A DNA stretch of 45,441 nucleotides from Candidatus Uhrbacteria bacterium (GTDB lineage Bacteria; Patescibacteriota; Patescibacteriia; JACQRZ01), in the NCBI GenBank assembly GCA_016186045.1, contig JACPMJ010000023.1, forward strand, positions 1-45,441, in the 5' to 3' direction. The notes beneath the pieces were generated by a model that saw nothing but the letters and a program-made list of their open reading frames with translations, was not told the origin of the DNA and did no database searches. Made by a program: the position numbers and the translations under genes. Position 1 is the stretch's first letter. Every line of letters begins with the position of its first letter. Shown piece by piece: positions 16,555-24,013 of this stretch.

Positions 16555-16914
16555 TTATCTCAATTGGAGATCAGCTCTGCGCTCCCACGGAGTCGCATTG
16601 TAGAAAATCACAGCTATTTTTTTTCCTTTTTCGTCCACTAAATCTGACCACATAAGATCAGTCCTTATCTTCTTCCACCCTAATGGAAGCTTTACGAATT
16701 GAAAAAGGGAATCTCCGGGCACATGCTCAAGAAATTCTACACCGAAATTCTCAAGTACCTTGTGCGCATCGCCATACATCTTTAAAGGAAGTGTGTCATT
16801 TCCTGTAAGCTCTCGTTGCCCGCGCTCTTCCGTAGTGTATGGATCTGATGAAACATAAATTTCACTGATCCGTGTGATAGTATCCATCTGTTCCAACATT
16901 CTAAAGAGATTCAT
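16555..16914 (-). CDS. Hypothetical protein, 119 residues
   Basis: Small soluble protein, no family recognised. It begins MNLFRMLEQMDTITRISEI. The C-terminal half, FVKLPLGWKKIRTDLMWSDLVDEKGKKIAVIFYN, looks like a beta-hairpin domain carrying Trp and charged residues. The start has AAAGGAAAC seven bases upstream. Promoter (16958-16985) and terminator are its own, so it is a single-gene unit. Confidence 0.7.
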   Translation of the reverse strand: MNLFRMLEQMDTITRISEIYVSSDPYTTEERGQRELTGNDTLPLKMYGDAHKVLENFGVEFLEHVPGDSLFQFVKLPLGWKKIRTDLMWSDLVDEKGKKIAVIFYNATPWERRADLQLR

Positions 16915-16957
16915 ACTGTTTCCTTTCTCTAAAAGAACGGTAAACTCAACATAAAGC

Positions 16958-16985
16958 AGTTTACTAAATCACCATTTCTTGTCAA
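16958..16985 (-). promoter_or_regulatory. Sigma-70-like promoter for the gene at 16555-16914
   Basis: -35 TTGACA (16980-16985), 16 bases, -10 TAAACT (16958-16963) on the minus strand. The stretch from here to 17286 is AT-rich; I see no gene or clear structure in it. Confidence 0.65.
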
Positions 16986-17286
16986 GCGAATATCCGTAAA
17001 TTTGTTCTTTGAAGGCATTTGAGATAAATTTTCGTAAAAATAGAAACAATCGATCTATGTTCTAAGAATTTCTATTTATAGAATGATTTTTTGATTTCTT
17101 GAAAATGATATTTTCTCTATGATCTGATTTTTTATAAATAACAAGACCTGCGCACACTGAGAAATCATTTTTATCGCAGTGAAATTGTGAAATTGAACCG
17201 TTTCCGTTTCAAACTGAATGTTTATTTCGCGCAGTATCTGCTACATTTCTGATCGATCCGTTCTCGTCCGATGGAAATGTGAGTGA

Positions 17287-17982
17287 TCATACAGAAGGAG
17301 ATATGATTCGATCGGGCATTCGTTTAGCCGCTTCATGTACGAATTGAGAAAAGCTTTTCCGTTGCCCCCAAAGCTCAAGAAGGAACTTTCTAAATTCCTT
17401 ATGCAAAGGATATCCTTTGTCATCTATTGGAAAAATAGATGCAAATTCTTTATTGAGAATAACAGTCATTGATTCTCGCAAAAATGAAAAATGTTCTTCA
17501 TCGATAATTTGGAGCAGTTCATCTTTATAATAATATTCAAATTGCATATGCAAGAGTTCATGAATGAACGATCCAATCTGCCATTGATCATCTTTATCAT
17601 GGATCATCCAAATATAACCCGATTCAGTATTATAGGGGCCGCGAGGAAATGTTGTAATGAATCCCGTAAAATCATTGCGGTATAGAGATTTCTCCGTAAT
17701 CCGTTCCATGATAGAAAAAATTTTATTACTCACCCCACTTAATATCTGCTCAAGATGTTTTGCATATTTTAATAAGGCTTTATCTTCAACGGCATACTTT
17801 TCTTTTAGAAATGATTCAATTATCTCAGCAATCTCCTCGTTATTCTTATTGATCATTTTTTCTTTCAAAAAAATTGGAATACAACATTCCCATAAAATAC
17901 CATGAGATTGTTTCTTTGTTATTGCTTGCATCCAATTGTCTAAATCATTTCTAAAATTTATTCTAACGACGATATATGACAT
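17287..17982 (-). CDS. Putative zinc metallopeptidase (HELLH), 231 residues
   Basis: The protein has HELLH at residues 141-145 within SFIHELLHMQFEYYY, the zinc-binding and catalytic motif of zincin peptidases. An Glu in SFLRES (about 170) lies at a distance that fits a third, gluzincin-type ligand. The first 135 residues are helical and unassigned. No signal peptide or membrane segment is seen, so it should act in the cytoplasm. It follows the terminator of the radical SAM/Cys-rich peptide unit, with a TATAAT (17991-17996) so close to the ATG that a leaderless transcript is possible. A role as leader peptidase for that peptide is an inference from position only. Confidence 0.65.
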   Translation of the reverse strand: MSYIVVRINFRNDLDNWMQAITKKQSHGILWECCIPIFLKEKMINKNNEEIAEIIESFLKEKYAVEDKALLKYAKHLEQILSGVSNKIFSIMERITEKSLYRNDFTGFITTFPRGPYNTESGYIWMIHDKDDQWQIGSFIHELLHMQFEYYYKDELLQIIDEEHFSFLRESMTVILNKEFASIFPIDDKGYPLHKEFRKFLLELWGQRKSFSQFVHEAAKRMPDRIISPSV

Positions 17983-18032
17983 ATAAACTCATTATAGGAC
18001 AAAATAGAAAATAGAAAAAGTACATGTTATAT

Positions 18033-18062
18033 AAAAAACCATCTCTTTCATTTCAGAGATGG
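18033..18062 (-). terminator. Terminator of RiPP unit 2
   Basis: Perfect 8-bp stem CCATCTCT/AGAGATGG with an eight-base loop, then TTTTTT on the minus strand. It lies 17 bases past the precursor stop codon. Confidence 0.85.
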
Positions 18063-18079
18063 GTATTGACCGATTGCGC

Positions 18080-18211
18080 TTAGCCGATGCAAGCGATGCA
18101 GTCGGTATTGCAGTCAGTACCGACGCACTCAGAATCATTTCGGGATTGGAGTGTCGTTTCATCAGCCGTTATGATGCCCAGTTGAGCCATGTCGGCCTTC
18201 ATTTCAGACAT
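18080..18211 (-). CDS. Candidate Cys-rich RiPP precursor, 43 residues
   Basis: A tiny ORF with an ideal ribosome binding site (GAAAGGAGGTAAGGTAC-ATG). It overlaps the last eight bases of the radical SAM gene and is followed by a strong terminator. The leader-like part (1-27) begins MSEMKADMAQLG. The end, ECVGTDCNTDCIACIG, carries all four cysteines (29, 34, 38, 41; C-x4-C-x3-C-x2-C) among Thr, Asp and Asn. This is the layout of sactipeptide or ranthipeptide precursors, in which a SPASM radical SAM enzyme links Cys sulfur to a carbon of a nearby residue. No homologue is known to me. An ORF this small is normally missed by gene callers. Confidence 0.85.
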   Translation of the reverse strand: MSEMKADMAQLGIITADETTLQSRNDSECVGTDCNTDCIACIG

Positions 18212-19616
18212 GTACCTTACCTCCTTTCTCTGTGTATTCACACAGTAATTTTATGCCTTGTAGACGTACGATTCTCGGAATAAGCGATCGGAATGTCTGA
18301 CAGTACGGGGATGGTACATTAAGTCTGCCGAATTGTTTTATAGTAAACACCGGGCAACCGCCAGCGCATACGTTTTTCCAAATGCATTTGCCGCAGTCAG
18401 TAGAATCGTCAATGCCTCTTCCTCTCAATTCAGGCATTATTTCCTGAGATCGAACTGACTCAACTAATCCGTCACTATCGACGTTTCCAATCGGAGTATC
18501 AAAGATCATTTGACAAAGTGCAATCTCGCCATTGTGAGCAATAGCCGCAGATGCATTGCCAGTGCCGCATGCCCTTGAAATTGATCTGCCAATATCAATA
18601 TCGCAAAGCTTTACGTTGAAATCCCAATTTTTTTTGAACATCCATGCATCAATGCGATCAAAACACTGATGAAGAACCTCTCTGTACCTTTCTGATGATT
18701 GAGCAAGATTTTGCACGGACATCTGCTCACAATCACGGACAAGACTATAACGAAAGCTTAATCCTTGACTGAGAAGATAGTCCGTAAGTTCCTGCAAACC
18801 ATCAATATTATTGTCAGTAATAGTTACCAATATGAATGGCTTCCCGCCTGCCGCCTCTAATATGTGAAAACCTCGCACTACGTCAGCAAACGATCCCCTT
18901 CCATTGATATACGCTCGTTGTTTATCGTTTACTTCGCTAATGCCGTCTAAAGAAATGGCGCATGAAATGCGATTTTCAACGAGATATTTTGCGATATCTT
19001 TAGTGATCAGGGTGCCGTTAGTCACGATGTTGAACGAGGGAGTAATCTCTACGGAATCACATACCTTCTGTGTGAAGTTGACAACATGTACTATATTTTG
19101 CCACACCATCAGCGGCTCCCCGCCGGCAAACTTGATTGCCAGCTTCGTTATCCCGTATTTTGCGCATTGTGCTACGACGTTTGTTATGGTTCTTTCAGCA
19201 ACTGACAGCGCCATATTACCTCTATCTTTATCTATATAGCAATATGAGCATCGAAGATTGCACGCGTTGGTCACGTGTAGCCAAATGCCAAACGATTTTT
19301 CTTTTTGAATTTCATGATATGAACGCTCGCGCTCCACATTATAAACATTCAAGACCTGCTCTTTTTCAAGAGCCAAGATACTAAAAAATATCTCTTTCTC
19401 TTCATAATCCTGCGCCACCAATAGCGCACAAACTTCCGAAATTGTTCTTTGCCCATTACAGGCGAAAAAAATTGCTTGCGCCCTTTGATCTAAGAGGAGA
19501 GATTTATGATCACCTCTCGCTTTATAAATGAGAAGATAATCTCGTATCTTATCCTTATGGAGATACGGCATCTCAACGGGAATTTCATTTCCGATAGGTA
19601 TCCTAAGAGTATCCAT
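18204..19616 (-). CDS. PqqD-like/radical SAM/SPASM peptide maturase (RiPP unit 2)
   Basis: A 470-residue maturase. Residues about 22-95 resemble a PqqD-type recognition element (LLDQRAQAIFFACNGQRTISEV). The radical SAM core has CNLRCSYC (C119, C123, C126), FAGGEPLMVW, VTNGTL and SLDG. The SPASM domain shows CGTGNASAAIAHNGEIALC, CGKCIWKNVCAGGC and a final Cys in SPYC. This is the composition of thioether-forming sactionine/ranthionine synthases. I set the start at ATG 19616, with TTGGAGG seven bases upstream. A TTG-initiated frame to 19676 would begin inside the promoter. Unusually, its precursor gene follows it, overlapping by eight bases, so translation is likely coupled. Confidence 0.9.
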   Translation of the reverse strand: MDTLRIPIGNEIPVEMPYLHKDKIRDYLLIYKARGDHKSLLLDQRAQAIFFACNGQRTISEVCALLVAQDYEEKEIFFSILALEKEQVLNVYNVERERSYHEIQKEKSFGIWLHVTNACNLRCSYCYIDKDRGNMALSVAERTITNVVAQCAKYGITKLAIKFAGGEPLMVWQNIVHVVNFTQKVCDSVEITPSFNIVTNGTLITKDIAKYLVENRISCAISLDGISEVNDKQRAYINGRGSFADVVRGFHILEAAGGKPFILVTITDNNIDGLQELTDYLLSQGLSFRYSLVRDCEQMSVQNLAQSSERYREVLHQCFDRIDAWMFKKNWDFNVKLCDIDIGRSISRACGTGNASAAIAHNGEIALCQMIFDTPIGNVDSDGLVESVRSQEIMPELRGRGIDDSTDCGKCIWKNVCAGGCPVFTIKQFGRLNVPSPYCQTFRSLIPRIVRLQGIKLLCEYTEKGGKVHV

Positions 19617-19666
19617 GAGCACGCCTCCAATTCTGATTGTCAAGGTACCTTCAAACTCTTGACTAT

Positions 19667-19696
19667 ACTGTACCAAAATAGCATAAACTGTGTCAA
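19667..19696 (-). promoter_or_regulatory. Sigma-70-like promoter of RiPP unit 2
   Basis: -35 TTGACA (19691-19696), 18 bases, -10 TACAGT (19667-19672) on the minus strand, about 45 bases before the maturase start. Confidence 0.6.
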
Positions 19697-19723
19697 GGAT
19701 CTTTTTTAAGCTTTATTTTATAA

Positions 19724-19753
19724 TAAAAAAAGGCGTCCTTTTTAGGATGCCTT
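19724..19753 (-). terminator. Terminator after the 67-residue gene
   Basis: Stem AAGGC-TCC/GGA-GCCTT with one A-C mismatch and a TAAAAA loop, then seven Ts on the minus strand. Confidence 0.75.
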
Positions 19754-19768
19754 GGGTTGTCGTTGAGA

Positions 19769-19972
19769 TTACTTGGATTGTATGGGTTCGAGACCATACA
19801 CTCGCTTGAGGGTATGTTGTCTAGTGCCCTTGCCCTCGCAGTCTACCATGTAGATCTCCGTAAGGATCTCCGGACAAAGTTTGAGTGGATCGACAGGTAC
19901 CAGAGTATACGGCTGATCGTATCCCTCTGGCGTCGGAACCTTGATGTAGCAGATCGGACGACCTTTCGCCAT
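19769..19972 (-). CDS. Small protein consisting of a stand-alone MAKGR domain, 67 residues
   Basis: A 67-residue protein, second gene after the coiled-coil protein (12-base gap, AAAGGAGG before the ATG). It aligns along its whole length with the first 65 residues of the 582-residue protein at 26250-27998. Shared positions include MAKGR at the start, LVP-VDPLKL near residue 24, an ILT-IY-VD block, and T...K-V-G-E near the end. The domain is not one I can name. Its use as both a separate small protein and an N-terminal fusion suggests a targeting or assembly tag common to the genes of this block. Confidence 0.8.
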   Translation of the reverse strand: MAKGRPICYIKVPTPEGYDQPYTLVPVDPLKLCPEILTEIYMVDCEGKGTRQHTLKRVYGLEPIQSK

Positions 19973-19984
19973 CTCTCTCCTCCT

Positions 19985-21343
19985 TTAGGATGCCTGCGGT
20001 TGCGCCGCTTGTTCGCGGGATTGGATGAACTGTTCTACCGCATCGGGGATGACATCGCCGCCCCCTTTCCACTCTCCATCCCAGATGGGGAATGAGGCGA
20101 TGCGGTTCCGTACCGCGGAGATGCACCGAAGAAGTCCGTAGTCGGAACTTCCCGGAAGAGTGGCCGCTTTCTGACTGAATGACCTATCAATCATGGCCTG
20201 CAGAAAATCCGCCTTTGTTTTGAAAGCGGGATCCTGACTCGCCGCGCTCATTACTCCGGAATGGCCGAACTTTTGACCGTACCAATCACCATCGTTGAGT
20301 TGATTGATCCGTCCTCTCTGATCTTCGGATAAGACGAACTGAGAGGATGATGGTGCCTGATCCGCTGAAGGGGATGGCGAAGAACTTACCGAGCCGGAAA
20401 AAGCGAGAAGAACTCGCCTGTTCCCTTTACGACGAGAATTTCCATCGCCTTTCTTGGATTTCGCCGTCGACTTTGCCGGCTTTACCTTGAGTGCCGTCTT
20501 AGTCTGGAGCATTATTCCAAGAATCTCCGCCGCCTTGATGAGAGTTTCGATATCTTGCGAAAGAACTTTTTGCTTTCCAGCACCGTTCTTTTGCTCTTCC
20601 ATTGTCTTTCTCAACACGGCGACATCACGCTCAAAGCTCTCCACCATTTCGCAAACTTCATCGCGCTTTTCGATGAGCGCCTTATACTCACTCATCTTAT
20701 TCTGCGCACGTTCTACGTCAGAAAGATCAGTTGAGCTCAAGTTTCCCTTGATCTCATTGAACATCTTCTTGATATTCTCTTCAAGTTTGGCACGCTCTTG
20801 CCTTGCCACCTTGAGGTCTACCTGCGTACCTGAAAGCTTCTCCGCAAGGTTGCCGGCAGAATTTACAAGCGTGCCCAAACGATCCCGCTCTTCCTCTAGC
20901 TCATTCAGCTTGTATGTGAACGACCCAAAAAGAACGTTATGGACGGAAACTTGGGGTGACAAGACAGGAGAAGGGCTCGCCGACTGTTGATCAATCTTTC
21001 CCGCCGCCTGCATGACAAGCGAAAACTTGCGATTTGCGACTTGCAGTTCGGTAAGAGAGCGTTTGTCCATTTCTAGATATTTGCACCCCGTCTGAATAAG
21101 CGCATCCTTCAACGCGCTCTCCATGGAATCCGACGTCTTGTTCTTGAACTTTGGCTCTCCCAAAAGAGCGGTTAGCCACTCTCCCAGAGAAGCATCCGGC
21201 CATGCTTGAGACCATCCGAAAAAGTGCGAGAGTAGCTCCCTGTTACGCCTCACCGGCACAAAGTGCTGTAGACGGAATTGAAATTCTGGCTTGTTCCAGT
21301 TTTCTGAAAGCCACATACGAACATGAGAGACGAACGCGTTCAT
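19985..21343 (-). CDS. Coiled-coil protein of the GHKL block, 452 residues
   Basis: No family recognised. Residues about 1-115 form a compact N-terminal domain rich in Trp/Phe (FFGWSQAWPDASLGEW). Residues about 140-270 are a long coiled coil with heptad-like Leu and many Lys/Glu. Then come a Lys-rich low-complexity linker (about 285-310), a Ser/Pro linker, and a C-terminal domain of about 105 residues with DWYGQKFG and DYGLLRCISAVRNRI. No signal peptide or membrane segment is seen. The start has AAAGGAGAAAG upstream and a perfect consensus promoter at 21417-21445. The architecture suggests an elongated scaffold or tether acting with the small MAKGR-domain protein that follows it. Confidence 0.75.
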   Translation of the reverse strand: MNAFVSHVRMWLSENWNKPEFQFRLQHFVPVRRNRELLSHFFGWSQAWPDASLGEWLTALLGEPKFKNKTSDSMESALKDALIQTGCKYLEMDKRSLTELQVANRKFSLVMQAAGKIDQQSASPSPVLSPQVSVHNVLFGSFTYKLNELEEERDRLGTLVNSAGNLAEKLSGTQVDLKVARQERAKLEENIKKMFNEIKGNLSSTDLSDVERAQNKMSEYKALIEKRDEVCEMVESFERDVAVLRKTMEEQKNGAGKQKVLSQDIETLIKAAEILGIMLQTKTALKVKPAKSTAKSKKGDGNSRRKGNRRVLLAFSGSVSSSPSPSADQAPSSSQFVLSEDQRGRINQLNDGDWYGQKFGHSGVMSAASQDPAFKTKADFLQAMIDRSFSQKAATLPGSSDYGLLRCISAVRNRIASFPIWDGEWKGGGDVIPDAVEQFIQSREQAAQPQAS

Positions 21344-21416
21344 GGTATCTTTCTCCTTTCAATATCCTTGATTGTAAAAGAAACGCCCGCATATGGTCTA
21401 TGCATACGCTCTCCCC

Positions 21417-21445
21417 ATTATACACCATATGTAAAATCCTGTCAA
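21417..21445 (-). promoter_or_regulatory. Perfect consensus sigma-70 promoter
   Basis: TTGACA (21440-21445), exactly 17 bases, TATAAT (21417-21422) on the minus strand, driving the coiled-coil/MAKGR operon. It is the only full-consensus promoter I saw, which suggests high expression. Confidence 0.85.
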
Positions 21446-21459
21446 GGGGTTCGTCTTCA

Positions 21460-21488
21460 TAAAAAAACCGCTGTTAAAAACAGCGGTT
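21460..21488 (-). terminator. Terminator of the Rossmann-like gene
   Basis: Ten-bp stem AACCGCTGTT/AACAGCGGTT with a three-base loop and seven Ts on the minus strand. It begins at the stop codon of the gene at 21487-22581. Confidence 0.85.
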
Positions 21489-22581
21489 ATGTGCCGAGAC
21501 TGATCTCTCGGGGCTTGAATTTTGTATATAGAGATTTCCGATACCAAATGATACTCCGACCATACATGATATCCTCATGCTGGTCGTAATCCTTTCGGTA
21601 TCCCTTTTGGTCAATGAACGTAAGCGGCGTTTCAACAAAACGCCTCAGCGTCTCAACGACCCACAAACGCAATTCCATTGGATTCGTTGAGATATTCTCA
21701 AACTTTGCGAAATAGCATTTCTGGGACCAAACATGATCTCCACGATAAATGAGATGTCTAAGATCGCTGATATGAATTCCACAGTACGGAAACTGCGTCA
21801 TAACAGCGCGTTTTTCAGGATTCGAGTAAGTACTCAACTGTCCAATGGCTTTTTGAAGGGCATCGAATCTCATCGGCGTTTTTTTGAAAGACAGCATGTA
21901 TGCCCAAATAAACGCCTCACATGAGAGCAGCTTATTCAAATGCTCATGTGGCGCCATTCCGTGCCGACACGTCGCCGCGCACGCATGCTCCATATGGCTT
22001 CGAATCCAAAAAAGATCGCGAAGCACGAGCGAGAATGCGTTTTCATATCCTGCTTCCGCATATCTCTTCTCCAGTGTCGCGATGCACTCCTCGGTCTCAT
22101 CCGGAGCAAGCCACAGCAGAATTGCCAGTGAATATATGCCCTCAAAAAGCATATACTCGTCATGTCCCACCGTGGTGTATGTTGCCACCGCTGTTTCTGG
22201 AAACCAGAGACAGTAAAGAAGCACTTCGGTAAGAGAAGGGTCCAGGTTGTGGCGAAACGTTCCCTCGATATCCAGATTCAGAAAGGCAAAACGGTTTTCT
22301 TTGCGCAGGTGAGACATAAGAAATTTTTTCATATCCTGATAGCGCAAATGTATGCCCAAATCCAAATCCCGCTGTATGTTGTATACGCGCAGGTCATTTT
22401 CAATGGAATAAATCCTGTTGTGTTGCACGCCAAACGCGTCAAGATATGGTATCTCCCGCGGCTCTTCTCCCAGAAGGAGAAGGATCGCCGCTGACCTGAT
22501 CTGGATAGGGGTGAGCGCGTTGGTCAGATACTCGCGATACAGTATGTCTCGAGCTGTGTTTTTGCCCGGTGTCTGTAACAT
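21487..22581 (-). CDS. Rossmann-like, possibly methyltransferase, protein of the GHKL block, 364 residues
   Basis: No named family. Near the N-terminus the order of elements fits a class I methyltransferase-type Rossmann fold: an amphipathic helix, HNRIYSIE ending a beta strand with an acidic residue, then FAFLNLDIEG as a strand with Asp followed by Gly. Glycine-rich motif I is not obvious, so catalysis is uncertain. The C-terminal 200 residues are helical, with several Cys/His (HACAATCRHGM). The ATG at 22581 is chosen for AAAGGAGGCGAAGG; a longer frame to 22635 lacks a start signal. It is divergent from the HTH/GHKL operon across a 200-base region with back-to-back promoters, suggesting shared control. 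Confidence 0.7.
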   Translation of the reverse strand: MLQTPGKNTARDILYREYLTNALTPIQIRSAAILLLLGEEPREIPYLDAFGVQHNRIYSIENDLRVYNIQRDLDLGIHLRYQDMKKFLMSHLRKENRFAFLNLDIEGTFRHNLDPSLTEVLLYCLWFPETAVATYTTVGHDEYMLFEGIYSLAILLWLAPDETEECIATLEKRYAEAGYENAFSLVLRDLFWIRSHMEHACAATCRHGMAPHEHLNKLLSCEAFIWAYMLSFKKTPMRFDALQKAIGQLSTYSNPEKRAVMTQFPYCGIHISDLRHLIYRGDHVWSQKCYFAKFENISTNPMELRLWVVETLRRFVETPLTFIDQKGYRKDYDQHEDIMYGRSIIWYRKSLYTKFKPREISLGT

Positions 22582-22625
22582 CCTTCGCCTCCTTTCATTG
22601 AATTTTAAAGGTACAAAACAAAGTA

Positions 22626-22654
22626 AATAAAGCACAAAATGAATAAAATGTCAA
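22626..22654 (-). promoter_or_regulatory. Promoter of the Rossmann-like gene
   Basis: -35 TTGACA (22649-22654), 17 bases, -10 TTTATT (22626-22631) on the minus strand. It is 18 bases from the divergent -35 at 22672. Confidence 0.55.
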
Positions 22655-22671
22655 GCGCCGGTCCAAAGGTC

Positions 22672-22700
22672 TTGACATTATCCCCAAAATAGGATACACT
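22672..22700 (+). promoter_or_regulatory. Promoter of the HTH/GHKL operon
   Basis: -35 TTGACA (22672-22677), 17 bases, -10 TACACT (22695-22700), followed by a leader of about 75 bases and a strong Shine-Dalgarno (AAGGAGGACACA) before the ATG at 22780. Confidence 0.75.
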
Positions 22701-22779
22701 CACCCACGAACTCAATACAAACCGTATTGGCACGTTCTTTACAATTTAGGAACTACACAACAACGATAAGGAGGACACA

Positions 22780-23997
22780 ATGGGCACGCACGCCCCGGCC
22801 CTCTCCAAACTCGACGCTGTTGAGGAAAAAATCCTGCGACTCATCCCTCTTCAGGATGAACTTCGCGAATTGGCAGCGGCATATGTAAAGCGCCAGAAGA
22901 TAACGGTGGGAGAATTTGGAGTCCGTTGCGGTGGAACATGGAAGGATGCAAAAGGTTTCCTTGATGGAAAGCGAGCTCTAAGCAGGGGCCGTTTTCTCAT
23001 GGGCCTTACTATCCTTCTCTCGCGGGAAGATCTCTATGACAAGATAGAGAAAGAAGCGGCAGACCTTCAGGATCGACAGATTTCTGTTGCTCTGTTTCCG
23101 GATCCTGTAGTGCGTACGATCTTCAAGGTTTTGAAAGCGCACACTCGCAGGTCGGAAACAGTAACGCGTGCGATCTTTTCCCAAGCATTCAGTCCGCATC
23201 ATGAAACAGTGCTGGAATTGTTTGTTTTGTCGCATGAAGCGCTTGAAAAACTTCGCGACGATAAAACACGCGCGGCAATTGATCTCATCGTACAGAACGA
23301 TGGCGTTCTTGACACAGAGATCGAAGCTCAACTACAAAGGTATCAACATCGAGTAACTGATCTTACTCGAGTTATTGAGCGCCTATCTCGAACGCTCCTG
23401 CCGTACTATCAGGGACAGTACAAACTACTCGGAGAGGCGCTCAACATTCCTGAAACTTCATTCCAAGGAGCTCGCCAAGGCAAATCAAGCGAAGCATATC
23501 TGACTGAGCTGATCGAGAAGATGCGTGTACTTGCACAGCTTCATGGCGTCGGCGAACATATCCTCAAAGACATACCTGCGAAAAAAGAAACGCCGGCAGA
23601 TGCAACGCAGGAAAAACCAAAGAAGGAAATTGCCCCAATCAAGGAGATATCTCCACCACCGGCTCCGGCAAATGAAACGAAACTCACCGAAGCAGGAGGC
23701 GTGATAGCGCTTGATGGAACGCAATACTGCATTACTGCGGCTGACCTTGACTCTTTGTCCCTTCAAAATTCCGAGGGCTATATCGCATGGACAACACAAG
23801 CGCTCGAAATCGCCCGTTGGGCGCTCAACATCGGAACAAAACTCAAGGATCCGGTCATGCGAGGAAAAATCCGAAAGGCGCTTTCCAAAGAAACGCGTGA
23901 ACTATACTTTTCCATTCAAGCTTTTGAAATGGAATATCCTGGAGTCATTGCGCCGTTACTTGATGCCCAGCGCACAACATTCCTTGGCAAGGGATAG
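22780..23997 (+). CDS. HTH-like protein preceding the GHKL ATPase, 405 residues
   Basis: First gene of a two-gene operon. Residues about 38-78 (ITVGEFGVRCGG...KGFLDGKRALSRGRFLMGLTILL) resemble a Cro/C1-type helix-turn-helix. A second, weaker copy of the pattern may lie around 225-260 (LGEALNIPETSFQGARQGKS). The middle is helical. Residues about 268-300 are a Lys/Pro/Glu linker, and a C-terminal domain of about 100 residues follows. It is cytoplasmic by appearance. The GHKL ATPase starts 16 bases downstream. It may be the DNA-binding or regulatory partner of the ATPase, but DNA binding is inferred from pattern only. Confidence 0.7.
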   Translation: MGTHAPALSKLDAVEEKILRLIPLQDELRELAAAYVKRQKITVGEFGVRCGGTWKDAKGFLDGKRALSRGRFLMGLTILLSREDLYDKIEKEAADLQDRQISVALFPDPVVRTIFKVLKAHTRRSETVTRAIFSQAFSPHHETVLELFVLSHEALEKLRDDKTRAAIDLIVQNDGVLDTEIEAQLQRYQHRVTDLTRVIERLSRTLLPYYQGQYKLLGEALNIPETSFQGARQGKSSEAYLTELIEKMRVLAQLHGVGEHILKDIPAKKETPADATQEKPKKEIAPIKEISPPPAPANETKLTEAGGVIALDGTQYCITAADLDSLSLQNSEGYIAWTTQALEIARWALNIGTKLKDPVMRGKIRKALSKETRELYFSIQAFEMEYPGVIAPLLDAQRTTFLGKG

Positions 23998-24013
23998 GGA
24001 GGAGAAGACGCCC

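Noticed and set aside
23711-24013. N-terminal extension of the GHKL ATPase
   Set aside because: It lies within the HTH-like gene in another frame; ATG 24014 follows GGGAGGAG.
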